Source: Frateuria_A sp035943815
GTDB lineage: Bacteria > Pseudomonadota > Gammaproteobacteria > Xanthomonadales > Rhodanobacteraceae
DNA: 64,000 nt
Assembly: GCF_035943815.1 (NCBI RefSeq)
Contig: NZ_DASZBU010000012.1
Coordinates: 248,001 to 312,000, forward strand
Direction: 5' to 3'
In this document: positions 9,663 through 17,751 of the stretch, in pieces
How the letters are laid out: every line of letters begins with the position of its first letter
Numbering within the stretch: position 1 is the first letter of the stretch
Notes under the pieces: generated by a model
What the model was told of the DNA's origin: nothing
The model's input: the letters and a program-made list of their open reading frames with translations, nothing else
Database searches by the model: none
Program-made: the position numbers and the translations under genes

Positions 9663-10960
9663 CAGCGCCGCTCCGTGGCATACAGGGCACCGATCAGTGC
9701 CAGCATCGGCAGGTTCTTCAGGATCGGCCCGAACGGATGCAGCCAGAACGCCGGCAGGGCGACCGTGATGATGGCCGTATAGGAAAGGATCAGCGCGACC
9801 TGCGCCAGGTAGGCCAGGCGCAGCGCCCGGCCACGCAAGGCCAGCGTGGCGACGCCCAGCGCCAGGTCCAGCAGCGCCCCGCCATAGAGCGCCGCGTACG
9901 CCGCTGCACCGTGCAGCCCGACGTGGGCGAGCAGGGCGAGGCTGCCGGCCACCGGATACATGCCCAGCGAAAGCGCGGCGGTCACCAGCCACACCAGCGC
10001 CACGGCGATGCGTCCCGCCAGCGACCACACGCGCCAAGCAAGCAGTACACGCAGGTCGGCCGCCTCGGCGCGCGACAGGAACAGCCGCGGTGGCCTGGGC
10101 GGACGACCCAGCCAGTGCGTGGCGGCTGCGGCATCGGCCGTGTTGCCGCGATCGAGCATGGCCAGCGCCTCGCGGTCGACCCAGCGCCCGCCGAGGCGAC
10201 CGAGCCGCGCCAGCCAGGCCGTGGGAATGCCGAGCACGCGCAGCCGGCGGCCGCCCAGCGCGTGGCGCAACAGTCCGAGGTAGCGCGCCAACGACAGCGG
10301 CCGCGGCCCCACCGCGGCCAGGCGCTCGGGGCGGCGGTCGTCCTCCAGCAGGCGCACCACCAGTGCGGCCACGTCGTTCACGTGGATCGGCTGGACGCGC
10401 TGGCGTCCGCCGCCAGGCAGCACCGCCAGCGGCAGCCACGCAAGCAGCATCAGCATGCGGCTGCTCGTGCCGGCCGGGCCGAACACCAGCGAAGGCTGCA
10501 GCACCGTGCCACCGGGCACCATCGCGCGCAGCGCCGCATCGCCGGCGCGCTTGCTGCGATGGAAGCGGCTGACCGCGTGCTCGTCGGCACCCAGCGCGGA
10601 GACCTGCACCACGCGCGCTATGCCTGCCTCGCGGCAGGCCGCGAACAACGCGCGCGGCGTCTGCGCATGGATGGGCCGGAAGGTCTGCGCACCGTGCTCG
10701 GCGAAGATGCCTACCGCGTTGACCACCGCATCGATGCCCTCGAGCCGCGGCAGCCAATCGGACGGGTGCGTATCGTGCGCGAAGTCCACCTCGACGTGGT
10801 CTACACCCGCGCCGCCGCTACCCTGCCAGTGCCGGATGCCGCGTACCGGGCGATGGCCGGCCGCCTGCAGCGCGTCGCATACGGTGCGGCCGATCAACCC
10901 GTCGGCGCCCAGCACCAGCACGCGCAGACGTGCCTTCCCCCCTCCGGAGCCTTCGCTCAT
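9662..10960 (-). CDS. SDR-type NAD(P)-binding protein fused to a DoxX-like membrane domain
   Basis: 432 residues. The N-terminal two thirds is an atypical short-chain dehydrogenase/NAD-binding domain (VLVLGADGLIG at 14-24; DAVVNAVGIFAEHG), of the NmrA/complex-I-39-kDa-like type that often lacks the YxxxK catalytic pair. The C-terminal ~130 residues hold four hydrophobic helices resembling DoxX. The natural reading is a membrane-anchored nucleotide-binding oxidoreductase; no substrate is evident. The start codon lies in a CATG shared with the divergent gene's ATG. The frame is open further upstream but that part overlaps the other gene. Confidence 0.8.
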   Translation of the reverse strand: MSEGSGGGKARLRVLVLGADGLIGRTVCDALQAAGHRPVRGIRHWQGSGGAGVDHVEVDFAHDTHPSDWLPRLEGIDAVVNAVGIFAEHGAQTFRPIHAQTPRALFAACREAGIARVVQVSALGADEHAVSRFHRSKRAGDAALRAMVPGGTVLQPSLVFGPAGTSSRMLMLLAWLPLAVLPGGGRQRVQPIHVNDVAALVVRLLEDDRRPERLAAVGPRPLSLARYLGLLRHALGGRRLRVLGIPTAWLARLGRLGGRWVDREALAMLDRGNTADAAAATHWLGRPPRPPRLFLSRAEAADLRVLLAWRVWSLAGRIAVALVWLVTAALSLGMYPVAGSLALLAHVGLHGAAAYAALYGGALLDLALGVATLALRGRALRLAYLAQVALILSYTAIITVALPAFWLHPFGPILKNLPMLALIGALYATERR

Positions 10961-11441
10961 GCCCACGCCGCCCGTGCGCCTGAACTCCTCATGGATCGCC
11001 CGCACCAACCTCAGCGGCGCCATTGCCGCGGTGCTGTCGAGCGTGGTGGTGGCGGCGTGTAGTGCGTGCGAAGCGCGCGCGCCGCTTGCAGGGGTGAACG
11101 CCGCGAGCCAGTGGTTCTGGGGCCGGCGGGCGAAGTGGCACACCGGAGCGAGCTGGCGCTACACGGCGGTCGGCTATCTGGTGCACCACTTCAGCTCGTT
11201 GCTGTGGGCGGGCATCTACGAAGCGTGGTGCCTGCGCCACCCTGCGCCGTCACGGGTATCGGCGGCGCGCGCCGCGGCGGTGGCGACGGCGGCGTGCGTG
11301 GTCGACTACACGATCACCCCGCGGCGGTTCCGGCCGGGGTTCGAGCGGCACATCGGTCGTACGTCGATCGCGGCGGTCTATGTGGCCTTCGGCATGGGTC
11401 TTTTCGCCGGCGCCTGGGCGCGGCGTCGCCACGCGCGCTGA
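10959..11441 (+). CDS. Small integral membrane protein of unknown function
   Basis: 160 residues, not assigned to a family. It has about four hydrophobic segments: residues 18-38 (GAIAAVLSSVVVAAC), 67-88 (TAVGYLVHHFSSLLWAGIYE), 100-118 and 135-153, and ends in a basic tail (ARRRHAR). The phrase AASQWFWG near residue 50 and HHFSSLLWA look like conserved family motifs, but I cannot name the family. The ATG has a GGAG ribosome-binding site eight bases upstream, which supports it although it overlaps the start of the divergent SDR-DoxX gene. Confidence 0.65.
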   Translation: MPTPPVRLNSSWIARTNLSGAIAAVLSSVVVAACSACEARAPLAGVNAASQWFWGRRAKWHTGASWRYTAVGYLVHHFSSLLWAGIYEAWCLRHPAPSRVSAARAAAVATAACVVDYTITPRRFRPGFERHIGRTSIAAVYVAFGMGLFAGAWARRRHAR

Positions 11442-11558
11442 CGTTTTTTTCTCGGCGCCTAATGCATTGGTTCCGAGAAGGTCGGGGTGAGGGCGCAGGA
11501 CTTGCGAGGAGTGGAAAGGGCGCCTTTTTTTTGTCGCCTTTTTGCGCCCTCCCCTCGA

Positions 11559-11923
11559 CTTGGCTCGCCTGCGGCGGGCTTCCGATCGCCTGACGGCGCT
11601 CGGGTCACTTTTCTTTGCTGGCAAAGAAAAGTAACCAAAAGAAACGGCCTGGCTAAGCCCGGTGAGGGATAAGAGCCAGGCGCCGCCTCGCCTTGGTTGG
11701 TGCGTGGCATGCTCATAGAGGAGCTGCAGCCGCCTTACCGCGGGCGCTCGGGAGCTGAGGCAAGGGAGGCTGACGCTCCGCTTGCCGATCTCTGGTCCTT
11801 ATGGGGGCCAGCGACGAGATGCATGTTCCGCGGATGAGGAAAGAGTGGGGTGTGAGCTTCAAACGCGCCCATCCTTGCGACGGACTCGACAGGCGATCGG
11901 AAGCCCGCCGCAGGCGAGCCAAG
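11559..11923. repeat. 34-bp perfect inverted repeat enclosing ~300 bp
   Basis: Positions 11559-11592 (starts CTTGGCTCGCCTGCGGCGGG) recur exactly as the reverse complement at 11890-11923. The 297 bp between carry no gene or transposase. The arms plus the internal AAAGAAAAGTAACCAAAAG hairpin resemble the dispersed noncoding repeats common in Xanthomonadales intergenic regions; that kinship is from memory and needs a genome-wide search. Confidence 0.75.
11607..11632. repeat. Perfect 26-bp palindromic hairpin (12-bp arms, 2-nt loop)
   Basis: ACTTTTCTTTGC, then TG, then the exact complement GCAAAGAAAAGT. It is A/T-rich inside a very GC-rich region and is followed by AACCAAAAGAAAC. It lies inside the larger inverted repeat and has no T-run, so it is unlikely to be a terminator. 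Confidence 0.7.
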
Positions 11924-12032
11924 GCGCGGAGAAGCCACGCAAGAACGAGGAAGGTGGAGAAGCCAAGACTTACCCGGGTGGTATTCTTGTGCATTGCCGC
12001 ACCCAGCGCGGCGCGACGTTCAATCTGACCCT

Positions 12033-13292
12033 ATGAGTGATTCCGTCTCCCAACAGCTGTCACCCGCCGGCCCGGCAACGCGCCGCCCCAGCGTAGGTGT
12101 CCGCGTGGGCAAGGTTATGGTGGGCGGCGGCGCACCGATCGTGGTGCAGTCGATGACCAACACCGACACCGAGGATCCGGTCAGCACCGCCAAGCAGATC
12201 GCCGAGCTGGCCCGTGCCGGCTCGGAGGTCGTCCGCATCACGGTCAACACGCCGGCGGCCGCCGCGGCGGTGCCGCGCATCGCCGAGCGGTTGGCGATGA
12301 TGGGCGTGCAGGTGCCGATCGTGGGCGACTTCCACTACAACGGCCACCAGTTGCTGGAAGCGGAGCCGGCGTGCGCCGAGGTGCTGGCCAAGTACCGCAT
12401 CAATCCCGGCAACGTCGGGTTCGGCAAGAAGAAAGACAGCCAGTTCGCCTCGATCATCGAGAAGGCGATCCAGTACGGCAAGCCGGTGCGCATCGGCGCC
12501 AACTGGGGCTCGCTCGACCAGGGGCTCGTCGCCGCGCTGATGGACGAGAACGCGAAGCGCGAGCAGCCGTGGGATGCCGCCGTGGTCGCGCGCGAGGCGC
12601 TGATCCGTTCGGCGCTTGATTCGGCGGCGCGCGCCGAGGAACTCGGCCTGGCGCGCGACCGCATCATCCTTTCCTGCAAGGTGTCGGGCGTGCAGGAGTT
12701 GATCGCGGTCTACCGCGACCTTGCCGCCCGCTGCGACTACGCCCTGCACCTGGGCCTGACCGAGGCCGGCATGGGCTCGAAAGGCATCACGGCCTCGGCG
12801 GCGGCGCTGGGTGTGCTGTTGCAGGAGGGCATCGGCGACACCATCCGCATCTCGCTGACTCCCGAACCCGGCGCCTCGCGCACCGGCGAGGTGATCGTGG
12901 CGCAGGAGCTGCTGCAGACGATGGGTCTGCGCGCGTTCACCCCCCTGGTCACCGCCTGCCCTGGCTGCGGGCGCACCACCAGCGAGTTCTTCCAGGAACT
13001 GGCCAGGACCGTGCAGACGCACGTGCGGACCAAGATGCCCGAATGGCGCGTGATGTACGACGGCGTGGAGAACCTCACGCTTGCGGTGATGGGGTGCGTG
13101 GTCAACGGACCGGGCGAATCCAAGCACGCCAACATCGGCATTTCGCTGCCGGGCAACGGCGAGGCACCGTCGGCGCCGGTGTTCATCGACGGCGAGAAGG
13201 CCATGACCCTGCGCGGGGACCGCATCGCCGAGGAATTCGTCGGCATCCTCGACGACTACGTCGCCCGTAAGTACGCCACGCGCGCCGGCTGA
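12033..13292 (+). CDS. ispG: 4-hydroxy-3-methylbut-2-enyl diphosphate synthase (flavodoxin)
   Basis: Penultimate enzyme of the MEP isoprenoid pathway: reductive dehydration of methylerythritol cyclodiphosphate to HMBPP using a [4Fe-4S] cluster. 419 residues, the proteobacterial single-block form. Early TIM-barrel motif VQSMTNTDTEDP; cluster ligands Cys309 and Cys312 (ACPGCGRT) and Cys355 (MGCVVNGPGE), with the adjoining NGPGE glutamate as the fourth site. I start at MSDSV because the 13 codons upstream look random. It is monocistronic here: a decayed segment and the convergent aat gene follow. Confidence 0.96.
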   Translation: MSDSVSQQLSPAGPATRRPSVGVRVGKVMVGGGAPIVVQSMTNTDTEDPVSTAKQIAELARAGSEVVRITVNTPAAAAAVPRIAERLAMMGVQVPIVGDFHYNGHQLLEAEPACAEVLAKYRINPGNVGFGKKKDSQFASIIEKAIQYGKPVRIGANWGSLDQGLVAALMDENAKREQPWDAAVVAREALIRSALDSAARAEELGLARDRIILSCKVSGVQELIAVYRDLAARCDYALHLGLTEAGMGSKGITASAAALGVLLQEGIGDTIRISLTPEPGASRTGEVIVAQELLQTMGLRAFTPLVTACPGCGRTTSEFFQELARTVQTHVRTKMPEWRVMYDGVENLTLAVMGCVVNGPGESKHANIGISLPGNGEAPSAPVFIDGEKAMTLRGDRIAEEFVGILDDYVARKYATRAG

Positions 13293-13391
13293 GCGGGATG
13301 CCGGACCTCGTCGCGCGCCGGAATGTGCGCTGGTTCACGCGTCCGGCGACCACATAGACATCCGCCAGAGGCCTTGTCGACAGCGCAGTCA

Positions 13392-13516
13392 TACCTGCGC
13401 GGTGCCGCCGGCAGCCAGCTCGACCCGCACCTGGTCAAGCTGTTCCTGATCACTACCGGGAGATCAAGTCGCTGGGCCTGACGGATGCGACGCTGCCGAT
13501 GGAGCACACACACTCC
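13392..13516 (+). pseudogene. Short gene relic, possibly the C-terminal end of an HD-GYP-type protein
   Basis: In one frame 13392-13448 reads YLRGAAGSQLDPHLVKLFL; after 13450 the next frame continues HYREIKSLGLTDATLPMEH. A one-base deletion at about 13449-13450 (an Asp codon reduced to AT) would join them. The piece G(S/T)xLDPxLVxxFL resembles the end of HD-GYP phosphodiesterase domains. There is no start codon and nothing recognisable upstream. The identification rests on some 20 residues and is tentative. Confidence 0.35.
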
Positions 13517-13528
13517 CGAGCCCCTGGC

Positions 13529-14251
13529 CTAGAGGTAGTCGCCGGCATCCCGCGAGGCGACCTTGCGCCAATGGGCCGGATCGAACGGCTGGGCCGACAG
13601 CCGGCGCACCTGGGCCAGGAAGTCCTCGCGCGGAACCTCGCGGGCGCCCAGGCTGAGCAGATGCGGGTTGCTGACCTGTGCATCCAGCAGTGGGAAGCCC
13701 CATTCACGCAACCATGCGGCGAGCGCCACCAGTGCGAGCCTGGAACCGCCGCTGCGCGCGCTGAACATCGACTCTCCGCAGAACAGCCGCCCCACGACCA
13801 CGCCATAGACGCCGCCGACCAGCGCATCGCCTTCCCACACTTCCACGCTGTGGGCATGGCCTTGGGTGTGCAGCGAGGCGTACGCATCGATGATCGCCGC
13901 GCCGATCCAGGTGCCCTGTTGCCCCGGCCGGGGCGCCGCGCAGGCGTGCATCACCCGCACGAAGGCTTCGTCCACGCTTACCCGCCAGGCGCTGCCGGCC
14001 AGCGCGCGGCGCAGGCTGCGGTTGGCCTTGAGCGTGGCCGTGTCGAACACGCAGCGCGGATCGGGCGACCACCACAGGATCGGTTCGCCGGGATTGAACC
14101 AGGGAAAGATGCCGCGCTCGTACGCGGCCAGCAGCCGGCGCGGCGACAGGTCGCCGCCGAAGGCGAGCAGCCCATTGGGCTCGGCCAGTGCATGGTGCGG
14201 ATCAGGAAAGCGCCCGGGCGAAGCCGGGTCGAGCAGCGGCAGGCGGATCAT
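13529..14251 (-). CDS. aat: Leucyl/phenylalanyl-tRNA--protein transferase
   Basis: Adds Leu or Phe from aminoacyl-tRNA to N-terminal Arg/Lys of proteins, marking them for ClpS/ClpAP (bacterial N-end rule). 240 residues, full length. Typical motifs are FPDPHHALAEPNGLLAFGGDL near the N-terminus, YERGIFPWF (about 44-52), WWSPDPR (60-66), and GESMFS with SNPHLLSLGA in the C-terminal half. Its ATG overlaps the TGA of the upstream COG3146 gene by four bases (ATGA), so the two are co-translated. Confidence 0.96.
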   Translation of the reverse strand: MIRLPLLDPASPGRFPDPHHALAEPNGLLAFGGDLSPRRLLAAYERGIFPWFNPGEPILWWSPDPRCVFDTATLKANRSLRRALAGSAWRVSVDEAFVRVMHACAAPRPGQQGTWIGAAIIDAYASLHTQGHAHSVEVWEGDALVGGVYGVVVGRLFCGESMFSARSGGSRLALVALAAWLREWGFPLLDAQVSNPHLLSLGAREVPREDFLAQVRRLSAQPFDPAHWRKVASRDAGDYL

Positions 14252-15384
14252 GGGCAGGTGCCGGCATAGGGCGCGTGCGCGTCCAGTGCAGTCACGTAGT
14301 CGTCGATGGCATGCGCCTCGTGCACCAGCGCCTCGCGCACCGCCTGCCGGAACTGTGGGTGGGCCAGGTAGTGCCGCGAATGCGTGCGCACCGGCACGAA
14401 GCCGCGCGCGAGCTTGTGTTCGCCCTGCGCGCCCGGCTCGAAGCGACGCAGGCCGCGGGCGATCGCATGTTCGATGCCACGGTAGTAGCAGAGCTCGAAG
14501 TGCAGCCCGGGCAATTCGATGCGCGAGCCCCAGTAGCGGCCGTAGAGCGTGCTGTCGTCCTGCAGGAACAGCGCCATCGCCTCGATGCGCCTGCCCTCTA
14601 TGGCGCAAGCCACCTGCACCTGCTCGCCCAGTTCGCCAAGCGCCGCGAAGAATGCCGGCGTAAGTGCCGCGTGATTGCCCTTGGCATCGAAGGTAGCCGC
14701 ATAGAGCGCGTGGATCTGCCGCCAGTCGTCCGGCTCCAGGCTCGCGCCATCGCGCATGAGGATCTCCGGGCCACTGGCCTGGACATGCGCGCGCTCCTGG
14801 CGGATGTTCTTGCGCTTCTTTGCCTTGAGCGTGGCAAGGAAGTCGTCGAAATCACGGTAGCCACGGTTGTGCCAGTGGAACTGTACGTCCGAGCGCGCCA
14901 GCCACTCGCCCCCGAACGCGACCAGGTCCTGCGGCTCCAGAAAGTTGGCATGTGCCGAGGACAAGCCCAGCCGCCGGGTCTCGGCGTGGATGGCGCGGAC
15001 CAGGGCCTGCCGCAGCTGCGGCGCGCGTGCGCCCTGGCCGGCGAGCAACCGCGGGCCAGGCACGGGCGAGTAGGGCACGGCGTTGAGCAGCTTGGGGTAG
15101 TACGTGCCGCCGGCCCGCTCCCACGCACCGGCCCAGCTCCAGTCGAACACGAACTCGCCGTGCGAGTTGCCCTTCAGATACAGCGGAGCGGCAGCCACCA
15201 GGCGCTCGTCTTCGTACAGGGCCAGGTGATGCGCCTGCCAGCCCCAGTCCGGGCGAATGCAGCCGGTGCGTTCCAGCGCGTGCAGGAAGGCGTGCGAAAC
15301 GAAGGGACTGGCGCCACCGCCCAACGCGTCCCAGGTCGCCGCGGGCAGCTCGGCGATGGCGGGGTGGAAGCGGGCGTTGAGCAT
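14248..15384 (-). CDS. COG3146 (DUF482) GNAT-fold acyltransferase-like protein
   Basis: 378-residue cytosolic protein of the family annotated as 'peptidogalycan biosynthesis protein' or FemAB/GNAT-like N-acyltransferase (COG3146). Characteristic stretches: ASPFVSHAFLHALE (25-38), HANFL near the middle, QFHWHNRGY, KKRKNIRQERAHV, and the C-terminal PGAQGEHKLARGFVP. The true substrate is not known. Pairing with aat as a coupled two-gene operon is frequent in Proteobacteria and suggests a role around amino-acyl transfer, but this is inference. Confidence 0.88.
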   Translation of the reverse strand: MLNARFHPAIAELPAATWDALGGGASPFVSHAFLHALERTGCIRPDWGWQAHHLALYEDERLVAAAPLYLKGNSHGEFVFDWSWAGAWERAGGTYYPKLLNAVPYSPVPGPRLLAGQGARAPQLRQALVRAIHAETRRLGLSSAHANFLEPQDLVAFGGEWLARSDVQFHWHNRGYRDFDDFLATLKAKKRKNIRQERAHVQASGPEILMRDGASLEPDDWRQIHALYAATFDAKGNHAALTPAFFAALGELGEQVQVACAIEGRRIEAMALFLQDDSTLYGRYWGSRIELPGLHFELCYYRGIEHAIARGLRRFEPGAQGEHKLARGFVPVRTHSRHYLAHPQFRQAVREALVHEAHAIDDYVTALDAHAPYAGTCP

Positions 15385-15532
15385 CGGCGGTGCGCAGAGA
15401 GGGCGAGAGACGCAGGCGACAAGACTAGCGAACTTGGCTCTTCCGACCCAAACGCACGGGAGTGCGGAGGATCATTGACGTCGCCATGTTGCGCCGCGCC
15501 ATAATGCGATTCCTCCAACTTGGATACACGCC

Positions 15533-16618
15533 GTGGGCAGGGTCTGGAACTTCAGTGCGGGGCCGGCGGCATTGCCGCAGGCGGTGCTCGAGCAGGCGCA
15601 ACGCGAGCTGCTGGACTGGAACGGCAGCGGCGCCTCGGTGATGGAACAGTCGCACCGCGGCAAGCGCTTCATCGCCATGGCCGAGCAGGCCGAAGCCGAC
15701 CTGCGCGAGCTGCTGGATGTGCCGGACGACTACGCCGTGCTGTTCCTGCAGGGCGGCGCGACCCAGCACTTCGCGCAAATCCCGATGAACCTGGCCGGAC
15801 CCGAGGACACTGCCGATTACATCGTGAGCGGCCACTGGAGCGAGAAGGCCGCCAGCGAGGCGGCGCCCTACGCGAAGGTGAACATCGCCGCCAGCAGCAA
15901 GGCGGACGGCTACATGCACCTGCCCGCACGCGACCGCTGGCAGCTCGACCCGGCCGCGGCCTACGTGCACTACACGCCCAACGAGACCATCCACGGCGTA
16001 GAGTTCCACGACGTGCCGGAGGTCGGGGCGGTGCCGCTGGTGGCGGACATGTCCTCCAACATCCTGGCCGAGCCGCTGGACGTGCGCCGCTTCGGGCTCA
16101 TCTACGCCGGTGCGCAGAAGAACATCGGCCCTTCCGGGCTGGTGTTGATGATCGTGCGCCGCGACCTGCTGGCGCGGCCGGGCCGGCCGATGGCGCGCAT
16201 CTTCCGCTACGCCGAGCATGCCGCGGCTGGCTCCATGCTCAACACGCCCAACACCTTCGGCTGGTACCTGGCCGGGCTGACCTTCCAGTGGCTCAAGGGG
16301 CAGGGCGGCCTGGCCGCGATCGGCGAGCGCAATCGGGCGAAGGCCACGCTGCTCTACGACGCGATCGATGGTTCCGGCGGCTACTACCGCAACCCGGTCG
16401 AGCCGGCCTCCCGCTCGCGCATGAACGTGCCCTTCACCCTGCACGACGGCTCGCTGGATGCTGCGTTCCTGGCCGAATCGGAGGCCGCCGGCCTGCTCGC
16501 GCTCAAGGGGCACAAGGCGCTCGGTGGCATGCGCGCCTCGCTCTACAACGCCGTGCCGCTGGCGGCGGTCGAGGCATTGGTGGCTTTCATGGCCGATTTC
16601 GCCAAGCGCCACGGTTGA
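15533..16618 (+). CDS. serC: Phosphoserine aminotransferase
   Basis: PLP enzyme converting 3-phosphohydroxypyruvate and glutamate to phosphoserine (serine synthesis); also acts in pyridoxine synthesis. 361 residues. Start motif VWNFSAGPAALP, PLP lysine Lys196 in GAQKNIGPSG, and HKALGGMRASLYNA at the C-terminus. The start is GTG: no in-frame ATG exists between it and the divergent neighbour. pheA begins 44 bp later and aroA overlaps pheA, giving a serC-pheA-aroA amino-acid operon. Confidence 0.96.
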   Translation: MGRVWNFSAGPAALPQAVLEQAQRELLDWNGSGASVMEQSHRGKRFIAMAEQAEADLRELLDVPDDYAVLFLQGGATQHFAQIPMNLAGPEDTADYIVSGHWSEKAASEAAPYAKVNIAASSKADGYMHLPARDRWQLDPAAAYVHYTPNETIHGVEFHDVPEVGAVPLVADMSSNILAEPLDVRRFGLIYAGAQKNIGPSGLVLMIVRRDLLARPGRPMARIFRYAEHAAAGSMLNTPNTFGWYLAGLTFQWLKGQGGLAAIGERNRAKATLLYDAIDGSGGYYRNPVEPASRSRMNVPFTLHDGSLDAAFLAESEAAGLLALKGHKALGGMRASLYNAVPLAAVEALVAFMADFAKRHG

Positions 16619-16662
16619 CTGGTTCTGCTAGTGTTTGGACTTCTATACGGCTGGACATCCGG

Positions 16663-17751
16663 ATGAACGATCCCAAGGTTTCGCTTGGCCAGGTGCGCGA
16701 GCGCATCGACAGCATCGACCGCCAGATCCAGGAGCTGATCTCCGAGCGCGCCAACTGGGCGCAGGAGGTGGCACGGGTGAAGGGCGAGGGCCTGTCGGCG
16801 ATCGACTATTACCGGCCCGAGCGGGAGGCGCACGTGCTGCGCATGGTGGTCGACCGCAACAAGGGGCCGCTTTCCGACGGCGAGATGGTTCGGCTGTTCC
16901 GCGAGATCATGTCTTCCTGTCTGGCGCAGGAGGACCCGCTCAAGGTCGGCTTCCTCGGGCCCGAAGGCACCTTCAGCGAGCAGGCGGTGCGCAAGCATTT
17001 CGGCCACGCCGCCTACGGCCTGCCGCTGGGCAGCATCGAGGAAGTGTTCCAGGAGGTCGCCGCCGGGCACGCCGACTTCGGCGTGGTGCCGGTGGAGAAC
17101 TCGGGGCAGGGCATGATCCAGGTGACGCTGGACATGTTCCTCACCTCCGAGGCGCGCGTCTGCGGCGAGATCGAGCTGCGCGTGCACCAGTGCCTGCTGT
17201 CGAAGGCCGCAGCGCCCGGCGATATCCGCCGCGTGTTCGCGCACGCGCAATCGCTGCAGCAGTGCAAGACCTGGCTGCGCATCAACCTGCCGGACGTCGA
17301 GTGCATCGCGGTGGCCAGCAACGCCGAGGCCGCGCGGCTGGCCCGGCACGCCGACGACGCGGCGGCCATCGCGGGCAGGACCGCCGGCAAGGTCTATGGC
17401 TTGAAGCCGCTGGCCGAAGGCATCGAGGACAGGGCGGACAACACCACGCGCTTTCTGGTGATCGGTCGCTCGCTGTTTCCGCCTTCGGGCAACGACCGCA
17501 CGTCGTTGCTCATCACCGTCAACGACAAGCCCGGCGCGCTGTACGACGTGCTGAGCCCGTTCGCCCGACACGGCGTGAGCATGAACCGCATCGAGTCGCG
17601 GCCGGCGCACACCGGCAAGTGGCAGTACGCCTTCTTCATCGACGTCTCCGGCCACATCGACGATGCGCCGTTGCAGGCCGCGCTCAAGGACATGGGCCCG
17701 GTCGCCACGCAGGTGCGCGTGCTCGGCTCCTACCCGGTGGCGTTGCCTTGA
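16663..17751 (+). CDS. pheA: Bifunctional chorismate mutase / prephenate dehydratase (P-protein)
   Basis: Makes phenylpyruvate from chorismate. 362 residues in three parts: AroQ chorismate mutase (about 1-90; Arg12, Arg29, Lys40, Arg51 and Glu53 fit the active-site pattern), prephenate dehydratase (about 95-275; GPEGTFSEQA and the catalytic NTTRF), and a C-terminal ACT domain (about 285-360) with GALYDVLSPF and the phenylalanine-binding ESRP motif. It should therefore be feedback-inhibited by phenylalanine. No leader peptide or attenuator is visible in the 44 bp after serC. Confidence 0.96.
   Translation: MNDPKVSLGQVRERIDSIDRQIQELISERANWAQEVARVKGEGLSAIDYYRPEREAHVLRMVVDRNKGPLSDGEMVRLFREIMSSCLAQEDPLKVGFLGPEGTFSEQAVRKHFGHAAYGLPLGSIEEVFQEVAAGHADFGVVPVENSGQGMIQVTLDMFLTSEARVCGEIELRVHQCLLSKAAAPGDIRRVFAHAQSLQQCKTWLRINLPDVECIAVASNAEAARLARHADDAAAIAGRTAGKVYGLKPLAEGIEDRADNTTRFLVIGRSLFPPSGNDRTSLLITVNDKPGALYDVLSPFARHGVSMNRIESRPAHTGKWQYAFFIDVSGHIDDAPLQAALKDMGPVATQVRVLGSYPVALP

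Larger units (their letters stand above)
11442..12032. other. Long noncoding spacer with repeats, upstream of ispG
   Basis: 591 bp without a credible gene. Short open frames exist on both strands, but they are composition artefacts that read through the repeats. It contains a 34-bp inverted repeat and a perfect 26-bp hairpin (separate entries). The promoter for ispG should lie in the last 100 bp, but I cannot point to clear -35/-10 boxes. Confidence 0.6.

Noticed and set aside
11250..12036. Several 60-125 codon open frames on both strands in the spacer before ispG
   Set aside because: They cross the inverted repeat, overlap each other, lack ribosome-binding sites and have no family features; high-GC composition explains them.
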